Assembly (NCBI GenBank): GCA_041446545.1
Contig: JBGOEJ010000004.1
Location: forward strand, 105,678-169,677
Reading direction: 5' to 3'
Length of the DNA stretch: 64,000 nt
Source of the DNA: Fervidibacter canadensis
Lineage (GTDB): Bacteria; Armatimonadota; Fervidibacteria; Fervidibacterales; Fervidibacteraceae
Made by a program: the position numbers and the translations under genes. Under the pieces are notes generated by a model that was not told where the DNA came from, did no database searches, and saw nothing but the letters and a program-made list of their open reading frames with translations. Shown here one piece after another: positions 17,338-25,762 of this stretch (its first letter is position 1; each line of letters opens with the position of its first letter).

Positions 17338-17598
17338 ATGACCAAACGCATCCGAGCCGTTTACCGCGATGGCGCCCTTCATCCCGCTGAACCCTTGGAT
17401 TTGCCCGATGGGACGGTTGTCTGGTTGGACATCACCCCCTTGACACCCGAAGAGCGGCTGGAGGAAGCCACCCGCCTTTACGAAGGGCTGAGCGACGAAG
17501 AGGTCGCCGAGATAGAGCGCGCTATTTTGGAGCCGCGCCAACTGATGCGGGAATTCTTTGACCGTCTGTCAGTGGAAGGGAGTGAAGAGAAGCGATGA
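17338..17598 (+). CDS. Antitoxin-like protein, AF2212/PG0164 (DUF104) family
   Basis: An 86-residue protein opening KRIRAVYRDGALHPAEPLDL, the signature of DUF104/AF2212-like antitoxins, with LPDGTVVWLDITPLTPEE following and a helical acidic C-terminal half (YEGLSDEEVAEIERAILE) that would wrap the toxin. Its stop overlaps the start of the next gene, a PIN-domain protein, by 4 bp (ATGA), the usual type II toxin-antitoxin arrangement with the antitoxin first. The pair is probably autoregulated, but no operator repeat is obvious in the upstream 120 bp. Confidence 0.8.
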   Translation: MTKRIRAVYRDGALHPAEPLDLPDGTVVWLDITPLTPEERLEEATRLYEGLSDEEVAEIERAILEPRQLMREFFDRLSVEGSEEKR

Positions 17599-18017
17599 TG
17601 CCAATGCTCCCGTCCTTGCTGGACACCGACATCGCCTCCCTTGTCCTGCGGCGTCATCCCATCACTTTAGCGCGGGCGCAAGCCTACCTGCGCCAATATC
17701 CCAAACTTCTCATCTCCATCATCACCCGCTATGAAATCCTGCGAGGTTTGAAGTTTCGCGATGCTAAGGTGCAATTGGTGCGGTTTGATTTAGCCTGTCA
17801 ACCGAACGGTGTCTTTGAAGTGCTGCCCCTCACTGACGCCATCGTGGAGCGGGCGGCACAGTTGTATGCCGACTTGCGCCGTCAGGGCAAACTCATCCCC
17901 GATAATGACATCCTCATCGCCGCTACTGCCTTGCATCATGGCTTGGTGCTGGTGACAAACAACCTTCCCCACTTCCAACGCATCCCCAACTTGCCCGTGA
18001 GCAATTGGGCACAATGA
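17595..18017 (+). CDS. vapC: PIN-domain ribonuclease toxin (VapC-like)
   Basis: A 140-residue PIN protein. Acidic residues expected at the Mg-dependent RNase site are in place: Asp10 (LLDTDIASL), Glu47 (ITRYEILRG), Asp103/Asp105 (PDNDILIAATAL). The fourth position reads TNN rather than the more common TND or TRN. Family members cut tRNA or rRNA when freed from the antitoxin. The ATG overlaps the antitoxin stop by 4 bp; a second ATG follows directly. No truncation is visible, so the module may be active. Confidence 0.85.
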   Translation: MMPMLPSLLDTDIASLVLRRHPITLARAQAYLRQYPKLLISIITRYEILRGLKFRDAKVQLVRFDLACQPNGVFEVLPLTDAIVERAAQLYADLRRQGKLIPDNDILIAATALHHGLVLVTNNLPHFQRIPNLPVSNWAQ

Positions 18018-18106
18018 AGCCCGTCAGCGCCAAGGGAGATGAGCCGTTAAAATCTATCGCAATGAAGCGAGAGGGCGAAACACTTTTGTTGAAGGAGGCT
18101 GTAGCG

Positions 18107-19969
18107 ATGGCAGAGGGGCAGAAGTTGGAAGCGTTGGCGGCGATGGCGCAACTGCTTCGGCGCCATTGCGTAGAGATGACGACTTTGGCGGGTTCAGGGC
18201 ATCCGACGACTTGCCTGTCTGCCGCCGATTTGGTGGCGGCACTCTTTTTCCATGCGCTCCGTTACGATGTGCCCAACCCCGATAACCCGCTCAATGACCG
18301 CTTCGTCTTGTCCAAAGGGCATGCAGCGCCCTTGCTTTACGCCGTCTGGGCGGAGGCAGGCGCCATCCCCGTTGAGCGATTGAAAACCCTGCGGCGCATT
18401 GACAGCGAACTGGAAGGACATCCGACGCCGAGATTTAAATGGGCGGAGGTGGCGACAGGCTCGCTCGGTCAAGGGCTCTCCATCGCCGTCGGCATGGCGT
18501 TGGCAGGCAAGATGGACAACTTGCCCTACCGCGTTTACGCCCTTTTGGGGGATGGCGAGATGGCGGAAGGTGGCGTCTGGGAAGCGATTGCTTTTGCGGC
18601 GCATTACCGACTGGACAATTTGATTGCCCTCGTAGATGTCAACCGCCTCGGTCAAAGCGGACCGACGATGTTGCAACATGACTTGCAAACCTACGCCCGT
18701 CGCTTTGACGCTTTCGGTTGGCATCCCATCCCTATTGACGGTCACGACTTTCCCCAAATTTTGCGTGCCTTAGACGAAGCGAAGTTGGTCAAAGGCAAAC
18801 CGACGGTCATCCTCGCCCGAACCTTGAAGGGCAAGGGCATTTCGTTTTTGGAGGACAAGGAGGGTTGGCACGGTCGCCCGTTGCCCAAAGCCGATGCCGA
18901 AAAAGCATTAGCAGAATTGGCTTTGACCGAAGAGCAAATTGCTTTGGCTCGCTCGTTGAAAGTCCATCCGCCCGACGGCAACTTGCCTGCCAACCCTCAG
19001 TCCCCACCCCTTGACCCTCAACTGCCCCACTACGAACTCGGTCAACAAGTCGCCACGAGGGAAGCCTACGGCGACGGTTTAGTGGCGTTGGGCAAAGTCA
19101 ACCCCCGCATCGTCGCATTGGACGGCGATGTCAAAAACTCTACCCTCTCGGAAAAGTTCCTCGCCGCTTTCCCCGAACGCTTCATAGAGTGCTTCATCGC
19201 TGAGCAAAACATGATCGGCGTTACGGTCGGGTTGGCAACGAGGGGGAAAATCCCTTTTGCATCCAGTTTCGCTTGCTTTTTGATGCGCGCCTACGATTTC
19301 ATCCGCATGGCGGGCATCGGGATGGCGAACATCAAACTTTGCGGCTCGCATGCGGGTGTCTCTATCGGCGAGGACGGTCCGTCTCAAATGGGCTTGGAAG
19401 ACCTCGCAGCGATGCGCGCCATCCCTCGCTCCATCGTCCTCTACCCTTGCGATGCCGTCTCAACGGTGAAGTTAGTTGCCGAGATGGCTAAGTATCAGGG
19501 CATCGCTTACCTTAGAACGACGCGCCCCAAAACGCCCGTCATCTACCGCAACGAGGAAGAGTTCCCCGTCGGTGGCTGCAAGGTGCTGCGTGCCGACCCG
19601 CACGATGCCGTCACCGTCGTGGCGGCAGGCATCACCGTCCACGAAGCCTTGAAGGCTTACGAAATCCTCGCCAACGAAGGCATCAAAATCCGCGTCGTTG
19701 ACCTTTACTCCGTCAAGCCGTTGGACGAAGCGACGCTCATCCGTTGCGCCTTAGAGACCAACCGCACCATCGTCACCGTTGAAGACCACTACCCTGAAGG
19801 CGGCATCGGCGATGCCGTGGCAAGTGCGGTCAGCAAGGAGGGCATCAAAGTCCACAAACTCGCCGTCACGGACATCCCTCGTTCGGGCAAACCCGAAGAG
19901 TTGATGGACATGTTCGGCATCAGCGCCAATGCCATCGTGCGAACGGTTCGGCAACTCGTCGGCAGGTGA
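18107..19969 (+). CDS. tkt: Transketolase
   Basis: A 620-residue thiamine-diphosphate enzyme of the pentose phosphate pathway, with N- and C-terminal halves fused as in the classic form. Visible landmarks are TLAGSGHPTTCLSAADLV, LSKGHAAPLLYAVWAEAG, the ThDP motif GDGEMAEGGVWEAIAFA...N, DVNRLGQSGPT, and in the second half FIAEQNMIGVTVGLATRGK and GSHAGVSIGEDGPSQMGLED. The chain is slightly shorter than E. coli TktA and nearer the archaeal/Thermotogae two-subunit type in the spacing. The frame opens at 18005, but AAGGAGG at 18092-18098 supports ATG 18107; ATG 18062 is an alternative. Confidence 0.9.
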   Translation: MAEGQKLEALAAMAQLLRRHCVEMTTLAGSGHPTTCLSAADLVAALFFHALRYDVPNPDNPLNDRFVLSKGHAAPLLYAVWAEAGAIPVERLKTLRRIDSELEGHPTPRFKWAEVATGSLGQGLSIAVGMALAGKMDNLPYRVYALLGDGEMAEGGVWEAIAFAAHYRLDNLIALVDVNRLGQSGPTMLQHDLQTYARRFDAFGWHPIPIDGHDFPQILRALDEAKLVKGKPTVILARTLKGKGISFLEDKEGWHGRPLPKADAEKALAELALTEEQIALARSLKVHPPDGNLPANPQSPPLDPQLPHYELGQQVATREAYGDGLVALGKVNPRIVALDGDVKNSTLSEKFLAAFPERFIECFIAEQNMIGVTVGLATRGKIPFASSFACFLMRAYDFIRMAGIGMANIKLCGSHAGVSIGEDGPSQMGLEDLAAMRAIPRSIVLYPCDAVSTVKLVAEMAKYQGIAYLRTTRPKTPVIYRNEEEFPVGGCKVLRADPHDAVTVVAAGITVHEALKAYEILANEGIKIRVVDLYSVKPLDEATLIRCALETNRTIVTVEDHYPEGGIGDAVASAVSKEGIKVHKLAVTDIPRSGKPEELMDMFGISANAIVRTVRQLVGR

Positions 19970-19976
19970 TGCTGCC

Positions 19977-20801
19977 ATGACAGTGGACGACATCCTTGCC
20001 GAAGTGGAAAGGCGGATGGGAGCGTTGGACGAACGGACAAAGCAAGCCGTGACTTTGGCTTTGCAGTTGGCGGAGCAACAAGGGTTGCCAAAATGGCAAG
20101 GCGAAAACCCAACTTGGGACGAATGGCAGAGAATGTCGGAAGAGGAACGACAAGCAGTGATGGACGAGTTGGAGCAGCGAAATCGGGTGTGGTTGGAATG
20201 GATGCGTCAAGCATTGCGAGCATATTGGCTCTTTGTCGTGGACGGACAAGTGGTCTTACACGGCGAAAGCCCAAAAGACTTCCCAAGTCCCGACGCCATT
20301 GAAACCCTTTGCCAACGCTTGGGCAAAGTGCCCCTTTGGTATGAGCCGTCACCGACGATAGAGGAGGGCATAGCATGGCAACCGACGATTTATCCCGATG
20401 ACGCTTATCCGACCCTGTTCATCGTTTTCTCGGATGGCGGGCGGCGTTGGGAGACCATCGCCGACTTTGACACAGGTGCAGCGGAAGTTTACGCCAGCGC
20501 CGAATTGCTGGAGGGACACAACATCGTTACCTTTCCGCTTGCAACTTTGTGGCGACGAGGACAACATCTCGGTCAAACCTACCGATACACTCGCATCCCT
20601 TTGCAAGTGGCGTTGAAGTTGGATGACGGCACAGAGAAGGGCACGATACACCCTTTCCTTTGTGTCCGCAACTGGCAACAAAGCCCCTTCGTTGCTGTCA
20701 ACCCCAACAGAACTGCCCTCGTCGGTCGCTCCCTCTGCCTTGCCGTTCAAGCGAAAATCCTTCTGGACTTCGCCCAACAGACCACTTCGGTGCAGGGATG
20801 A
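19977..20801 (+). CDS. Hypothetical protein with DTGA aspartic-protease-like motif
   Basis: A 274-residue soluble protein. The first 80 residues are helical and charged (DERTKQAVTLALQLAEQQGL, then an EEERQAVMDELEQRNRVWLEW stretch) and resemble the small partner proteins that precede DTG proteases elsewhere in this window. Around residue 160 comes IADFDTGAAEVYASAELLEG, close to the D-T/S-G-A loop of retropepsin-like proteases, followed by beta-rich sequence. A fused partner-plus-protease is therefore possible. The second aspartyl loop is not obvious (a retropepsin needs a dimer). It begins 7 bp after transketolase. Function unknown. Confidence 0.7.
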   Translation: MTVDDILAEVERRMGALDERTKQAVTLALQLAEQQGLPKWQGENPTWDEWQRMSEEERQAVMDELEQRNRVWLEWMRQALRAYWLFVVDGQVVLHGESPKDFPSPDAIETLCQRLGKVPLWYEPSPTIEEGIAWQPTIYPDDAYPTLFIVFSDGGRRWETIADFDTGAAEVYASAELLEGHNIVTFPLATLWRRGQHLGQTYRYTRIPLQVALKLDDGTEKGTIHPFLCVRNWQQSPFVAVNPNRTALVGRSLCLAVQAKILLDFAQQTTSVQG

Positions 20802-20852
20802 AAACATTCGGCAACAGGGTTCAGCGCAATCGTAAGTTATAGCGAGAGGGGT

Positions 20853-22928
20853 GTGAGAGGGATGATGGTCCTTAACCCCGGTGACCGCATCCGCATCGCT
20901 CCCTTTGATGAGGAGGCGGAAGTCTTTGAAGTTCAGCAGGTGGGCAACCAAGTCATTTTGGGCGTCATCTTTTACCCGTCCCAAAAAGCGCAGCGGTTGG
21001 TCTTGAGCCTTGACGAACTGATGCAGCGTGTTCAAAAGTTGCCAACTTTGTGGGAAAGTTTTCGGGAAAGCGCCTTGTTGAGAGATGCCTTCCTGCTTTT
21101 CGTTGAAGCCTTGCGGATGCGACTCGCTTACACCTTTGACCCTCATTACGCTGTCAGCGTCACGCAAGTTGACCTTTTGCCCCATCAAGTTGACGCTGTT
21201 TATCGCCACATCTTGCCGATGCCTCGCATCCGCTTCCTTCTTGCGGATGACCCCGGCTTAGGCAAAACCATCATGGCGGGGTTGGTCATGAAGGAACTGA
21301 AGGTGCGAGGTTTGGTGAAGCGCACTTTGCTGATTGTCCCCGCCCACCTGCAAGACCAGTGGCAGCGTGAGATGATGGACTGGTTTCGTGAAGATTTCGT
21401 GGTCCTTCGCCGTGAACTTTTGAGCAACCTTTACGCTGCCGATTTCTTTGAACGCAACCCGCAAGTTTTAGTCTCGCTGGATTTCGCCCGCAAAGAAGAT
21501 GTTCGTGAACTTCTCGCTCGCCAACGATGGGACTTGGTCATCGTGGACGAAGCCCACAAACTGTCAGCGACCCGTTACGGTCAAAAGGTTCACAAGACCA
21601 AGCGCTATCAACTGGGTGAAGCCATCGCCCCCAAAGCCACCCACTTGCTCTTCCTGACCGCCACACCTCATAGGGGCGACGATGAGGCTTACTTTTTGCT
21701 GCTGAACCTTTTAGAGCCTCGCTTGTTTGCCAACACAATCCAGTTGAAAACGGCAGCGCGTTCGGATGGCTTGCCCTTCGTGCTCCGACGAACCAAAGAG
21801 CAGGTCGTAGATTTGCAAGGGCGAAAACTTTTTCGGGAACGGACAGTGAAAACGCTGAGCGTTCCCCTCACCGAAGCGGAAGGAAGGCTTTACGAGGCTG
21901 TGACCGATTATGTCCGACGATGGTATGCGACTGTCGCTGACAAAAGGGACCGAAGGAGCCGCAATGTGGCACTGGCGTTGACGATTTTGCAACGCCGTCT
22001 TTCCTCCAGCCTCTTTGCTGTCCGCGAATCACTGCGCCGACGGAAGAGCAAGTTGCAAGCGCTCCTAAACGAATGGGAGCGTCTCCAGCAAGAAGAAGAT
22101 TTGCCCGAATGGAACGAAGATGTCCTTCAAGACTTAGCGGAGATGACGGCGAGAGATTGGGAAAGTTTCCAAGAACGCCTGGAAGGAACGATGGCTGCCA
22201 GAACGCCTGAAGAACTCAAAGAGGAACTGGAAGAGTTGGACGAGTTGATCAAGTTGGCTCTGAGAGCCGAGAAAGCGGGCGAGGAAGCCAAGGTGCAACA
22301 GTTGCGCTCTGTCGTTGAAGAACACCTGCGCCACCATCCCGACGAAAAGTTACTCATCTTCACCGAGTTCAAAGACACCCTTGAAGCATTGAAGCGGCGG
22401 CTTGGTGAGTGGGGCTTTGCTTGTGCCGTCATTCACGGTCAGATGAGCCTGAAAGAGCGCATCGCTCAAGAACGCCTCTTCCGCGACGAAGTTCAGGTCA
22501 TGGTCGCTACTGATGCCGCAGGCGAAGGCGTCAACTTGCAGTTTTGCCGACTGATGGTCAACTACGACTTGCCTTGGAACCCCAACCGCTTGGAGCAGCG
22601 GATGGGACGCATCCATCGCTACGGGCAACGGCGCGATTGCTTCATCTTCAACTTGCTCTACCCCGAAACCCGTGAGGGGAAAGTTTTGCAGCGGTTGATG
22701 GAGAAACTGGACCTCATGAGACAACGGCTTGGCGACACCGTTTACGATGTCATCGGCACTTTGCTGGAAGGCATCCACTTGGAAGACCTCATCATGGAAG
22801 CCATCCTGAAGGGCGACTCCCCTGAATTGGAGCGGGTTTTGGAAGTGGACATAGAGCGGCGGATAGAAGGGTTCCGACGACAAAGAACAAGTGCGCGGTC
22901 AGTTGCGAGACAAAGAGGCGGGAATTGA
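20853..22928 (+). CDS. SNF2/DEAD-type helicase, possibly C-terminally truncated
   Basis: A 691-residue superfamily 2 helicase. Residues 105-320 hold Walker A (ADDPGLGKTIMAGLVMKEL), a DEAH box (VIVDEAHKLSATRYG) and motif III (LFLTATPHRGDD). A charged insert (about 370-480) separates the C-terminal helicase domain with ATDAAGEGVNLQ and NRLEQRMGRIHRYGQ. Related defence-linked SNF2 helicases (DrmD and those beside DUF1156/DUF499 genes) usually run 200-400 residues beyond this point; here the protein ends soon after motif VI with a basic tail (RRQRTSARSVARQRGGN) read out of frame with the following ORF. This suggests a deletion or frameshift. The partner methylase is missing. Confidence 0.85.
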   Translation: MRGMMVLNPGDRIRIAPFDEEAEVFEVQQVGNQVILGVIFYPSQKAQRLVLSLDELMQRVQKLPTLWESFRESALLRDAFLLFVEALRMRLAYTFDPHYAVSVTQVDLLPHQVDAVYRHILPMPRIRFLLADDPGLGKTIMAGLVMKELKVRGLVKRTLLIVPAHLQDQWQREMMDWFREDFVVLRRELLSNLYAADFFERNPQVLVSLDFARKEDVRELLARQRWDLVIVDEAHKLSATRYGQKVHKTKRYQLGEAIAPKATHLLFLTATPHRGDDEAYFLLLNLLEPRLFANTIQLKTAARSDGLPFVLRRTKEQVVDLQGRKLFRERTVKTLSVPLTEAEGRLYEAVTDYVRRWYATVADKRDRRSRNVALALTILQRRLSSSLFAVRESLRRRKSKLQALLNEWERLQQEEDLPEWNEDVLQDLAEMTARDWESFQERLEGTMAARTPEELKEELEELDELIKLALRAEKAGEEAKVQQLRSVVEEHLRHHPDEKLLIFTEFKDTLEALKRRLGEWGFACAVIHGQMSLKERIAQERLFRDEVQVMVATDAAGEGVNLQFCRLMVNYDLPWNPNRLEQRMGRIHRYGQRRDCFIFNLLYPETREGKVLQRLMEKLDLMRQRLGDTVYDVIGTLLEGIHLEDLIMEAILKGDSPELERVLEVDIERRIEGFRRQRTSARSVARQRGGN

Positions 22929-23613
22929 AGCCTTGCTCAAGCAAGCCTATCAGGACATCTACCGACCCAGCGAAAGTGGGCTTCGGAAAATCACCTCGTT
23001 CAGCCCTGAAGCCATCAAAGCCAAAACTCTGGACGAGTTCGTCGCTCAAGTGCTGAAGAAAGCGGGCGAGTTGATAGACAAGGTTTCGCCAGAGTTCATC
23101 AAAGAAATGCTGCAAATTGAGGGTGGCAAGGAAGCGCCCATCGAACAAGTGGTGAACCTGTTCACGAGCACTCCCGGTCAACCCCTCATTAAAGACCCGC
23201 AGCAAGCCATCTACGAAGCCATTCAGGATAGCGTTAGGAGAAAGGTGTTTGCGGTGAAGGTGGGCGAGAAGGTGTATGTGGGCGAAGAAGTGCCTGAAGA
23301 AGTTTTGCGGGACAGTCGGGCTGTTTTAGTCCCTCCTGTGGTGAAGGTGGGCGAGAAGTTGCCACCAACACCACCGCCTCCGTCGGCAACCAAGCCTGTC
23401 ACATTGCGGATAAAAACCAGTGCGAAGATACTCTATCCGTTGCTGATAGCAGCCGAACCATTGAAGGGTTTGGATGCCACCGTCGTCGTGGAGGTGAAAG
23501 ACCCGAAGGGCGAAATCGCCAAGCAGCGTTCTGAATTGGAGAGCATCCTCAGCGAATACGGTTGTTCGTGGGAATGGGTTGAAGGCGAGGATGTTGGAGG
23601 TTGTGGCGGATAG
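22891..23613 (+). CDS. C-terminal fragment resembling a DUF499-type ATPase
   Basis: A 240-residue ORF starting at GTG 22891 inside the helicase gene (38-bp overlap, different frame; the frame is closed by TAG at 22864). It has no P-loop. Its helical start (AGIEALLKQAYQDIYRPSESGLRK), LFTSTPGQPLIKDPQQAIYEAI, a VRRKVFAV winged-helix-like strand and a Pro-rich linker (GEKLPPTPPPPSATKP) before a ferredoxin-like end are what I expect from the C-terminal half of DUF499 proteins, whose ATPase half would lie N-terminal. The call is from memory of the family, not a search. It may be a remnant or a separately expressed subunit. Confidence 0.5.
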   Translation: MRGQLRDKEAGIEALLKQAYQDIYRPSESGLRKITSFSPEAIKAKTLDEFVAQVLKKAGELIDKVSPEFIKEMLQIEGGKEAPIEQVVNLFTSTPGQPLIKDPQQAIYEAIQDSVRRKVFAVKVGEKVYVGEEVPEEVLRDSRAVLVPPVVKVGEKLPPTPPPPSATKPVTLRIKTSAKILYPLLIAAEPLKGLDATVVVEVKDPKGEIAKQRSELESILSEYGCSWEWVEGEDVGGCGG

Positions 23614-23683
23614 CGCAAGGTGAGGTGCTGCCTTAACATTGATGGGTGACGGATTGGGCGAAAGCCCGTGCGGAAAGGGGGCG

Positions 23684-24442
23684 ATGACGATGTTGCGCCG
23701 CTTTTTCTTGGTGTTGCGGTCGTGGTTTGGTTGGCTGTTGCGGCGTTCGGAAGACCCTGAGTTGCTGCTGCGCCAATACATTGACGACATGCGAGCCCGC
23801 GTCCCCAAACTTCGCGCCGCCGTCGCCGAAGTCCTCGCCACCGAATACCAACTGGAGCAGCAAGCCGAACGCCTGCGCAAACAAATCGCCGATTACGACC
23901 AGCAAATTATCACCGCCTTGAAGATGGGCTACGAGGAAGAAGCGCGAGTCCTCATCGCCGCCAAAGCCCAAGCGGAAGAGAGTTTGCAGGACACTCTGGA
24001 GCAATTGGAAACGGCTCGGCGCGCCTCTCAACAAGCGAAGGCAGCCTTGGACGAGTATCAACGGGAGATGGAGCGCAAAATTGCCGAAGCGAAACGGCTC
24101 ATCGGACAAGCCCAATTGGCTCGCTTGCAAGAGGAGTTGGCGCAAGCGATGGCTGCCTTTGAAGTCGGCGATATGTCCGATGTGTTGGAGCGGGCGCGGG
24201 AGAAGGTCGCCGAACGGACCGCCCGTGCCCAAGCCCGATTGGAAGTCGCCACCTCCGACACGAACGCCCGACTGCGAGAAGTTCGGCGCGCCTCACTGCA
24301 ACTGGGCGTGGAAGAGCAACTGGCTGAATACAAGCGACGGTTGGGCTTGACACCCGCCCCCCAACAACCTTCCCTGCCCTCAGGCGATGAGACGCGCCAA
24401 TTGCCTCAGCCTCGCTCTTCGGAGACACGGCGACAGGAGTGA
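23684..24442 (+). CDS. pspA: PspA/IM30 family envelope-stress protein
   Basis: A 252-residue, almost wholly coiled-coil protein. It opens MTMLRRFFLVLRSWFGWLLRR, an amphipathic membrane-binding helix, then shows the PspA pattern DPELLLRQYIDDMRARVPKL and YQLEQQAERLRKQIADYDQQ, long Lys/Glu/Ala/Gln heptads, and a Pro-rich tail. Such proteins polymerise on the inner membrane to protect or remodel it. The open frame begins at TTG 23639; GGGGG at 23676-23680 favours ATG 23684 or 23690. The next gene, a small two-helix membrane protein, starts 6 bp later and is probably its membrane partner. Confidence 0.82.
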   Translation: MTMLRRFFLVLRSWFGWLLRRSEDPELLLRQYIDDMRARVPKLRAAVAEVLATEYQLEQQAERLRKQIADYDQQIITALKMGYEEEARVLIAAKAQAEESLQDTLEQLETARRASQQAKAALDEYQREMERKIAEAKRLIGQAQLARLQEELAQAMAAFEVGDMSDVLERAREKVAERTARAQARLEVATSDTNARLREVRRASLQLGVEEQLAEYKRRLGLTPAPQQPSLPSGDETRQLPQPRSSETRRQE

Positions 24443-24448
24443 GGGACG

Positions 24449-24916
24449 ATGCGTTCTTTCTGGCAAACTGCCCGACGGCTGGCGCAAGAGGAATTTTCGC
24501 CCGAAGAAATTCGGGAGATTTTGAGGCGAGCGGCGGAGTTGCAACAAGAGATGGAAGCGACCGAACCTCGCATCTCGCGGGACGCCTTGGCAGCGGGCGC
24601 TCGCGCCGCAGGCATCTCGGAAGCCGCCTTAGAGCGCGCCATCGCCGAATTCCGCACCAAGCGCCAACCCAACCAGCGCCGCTCGTGGGGCAAAGGGTTG
24701 GGTTGGGTGCTCGCAGGCTTGTTCACCTTGCCCATCTGGATTTTTGTCTTGGGCGTCGTCGGTTTCACCTTCGGCATCACGCTAACAGTGCTGACATTCG
24801 TCGGCTTAGCGCTGCTTGCTGCAGGGCTTGCTCTTTTACTGGCGATGCCCTTTGCGGGGTTCGGCATCCTTGTCGGCGTGTTAGCAGGCTTGATGAAACT
24901 GTTCAAGGGCAAGTGA
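24449..24916 (+). CDS. Small membrane protein downstream of pspA
   Basis: A 155-residue protein with a helical, charged N-terminal half (FSPEEIREILRRAAELQQEM, ALAAGARAAGISEAALERAI) and two to three strong membrane segments (about 82-110 and 112-145) ending in a short basic tail. The N-terminal half resembles the SHOCT/2TM-type helical modules of PspC-like or 2TM proteins, but I do not recognise the family with certainty. It lies 6 bp after pspA, so it is most likely a membrane anchor or regulator of the PspA-like protein. No DNA-binding motif is visible. Confidence 0.75.
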   Translation: MRSFWQTARRLAQEEFSPEEIREILRRAAELQQEMEATEPRISRDALAAGARAAGISEAALERAIAEFRTKRQPNQRRSWGKGLGWVLAGLFTLPIWIFVLGVVGFTFGITLTVLTFVGLALLAAGLALLLAMPFAGFGILVGVLAGLMKLFKGK

Positions 24917-24932
24917 AAGGGGCGGGGAAGGG

Positions 24933-25700
24933 ATGCGGTTGCAGGGGAAAGTCGCCATCGTCACGGGCGCAGCGAGGGGCATCGGCAAAGGCATCGCCAA
25001 ACGCTTCGCTCAGGAAGGGGCAAAAGTCGTCGTCAATGACATCAACGATGTGGGTGGGCAGCAAACGGTCAGCGAAATCCAGCAAGCAGGTGGGACAGCA
25101 ATTTACTGCCACGCCGATGTCGCCGAGGAAGAACAAGTGAGGGCGATGATGGAGACGACGGTGGCGACTTTCGGCAAATTGGACATCCTCGTCTGCAACG
25201 CCGTTTGCGCCACCCCTGACATCCTTGCCGACAACTTGGAGGCCAACTTGCGGGTGAATGTGCAAGGCACTTACCTTTGCTGCCGCCACGCCATCCCAGC
25301 GATGAAGGCAGCGGGCGGCGGCAGCATCGTCATCATCTCGTCCGTCAATGCGTTGATGGGGATGCAAGGCATCCATGCCTATTCGGCGTCCAAAGCGGCG
25401 CTGATTGGCATGGCGCGCAGTTTCGCCGTCTGGTATGGGCGTGACCAAATTCGCGTCAATGTCATCTGCCCCGGCACTATCCAGACGGAAATTTGGGAGC
25501 CCATTTTGCGGGAGAAGCCCCACATTTGGGACGAGATGGTGCGATGGTATCCGTTGGGGCGGTTGGGGACGGTGGATGATGTGGCGAACATGGCGCTCTT
25601 TCTGGCATCCGACGAAAGCAGTTTCGTCACGGGCGCCATCTTCGTCGTGGACGGTGGCTTGACGGCAGGGTTGCTCGGTTTCGGCGAACTCAGGGAATAA
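24933..25700 (+). CDS. SDR-family NAD(P)-dependent oxidoreductase
   Basis: A 255-residue classical short-chain dehydrogenase. The cofactor loop TGAARGIGKGIAKRF (TGxxxGxG) is near residue 12, the NAG-equivalent is VCNAVCATPD, and the catalytic Ser-Tyr-Lys triad is Ser in IVIISSVNALMG and HAYSASKAAL. The C-terminal end (GAIFVVDGGLTAG) is the usual FabG-like ending. Substrate cannot be told; members near sugar-acid enzymes often oxidise polyols or sugar acids, and the neighbours on both sides (an enolase-superfamily enzyme and a threonine-dehydrogenase-like protein) fit such catabolism. The start follows a GGGGCGGGGAAGGG site. Confidence 0.88.
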   Translation: MRLQGKVAIVTGAARGIGKGIAKRFAQEGAKVVVNDINDVGGQQTVSEIQQAGGTAIYCHADVAEEEQVRAMMETTVATFGKLDILVCNAVCATPDILADNLEANLRVNVQGTYLCCRHAIPAMKAAGGGSIVIISSVNALMGMQGIHAYSASKAALIGMARSFAVWYGRDQIRVNVICPGTIQTEIWEPILREKPHIWDEMVRWYPLGRLGTVDDVANMALFLASDESSFVTGAIFVVDGGLTAGLLGFGELRE

Positions 25701-25762
25701 CTGCCACAGCGGCGACCGACCGCAATTGATGGCACAAAAGGCGTGCGCTCCGACAGTCGCGG

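Noticed and set aside
17595..18017. TNN in place of TND as proof of an inactive VapC
   Set aside because: The other acidic residues are intact and the fourth position varies in active PIN proteins.
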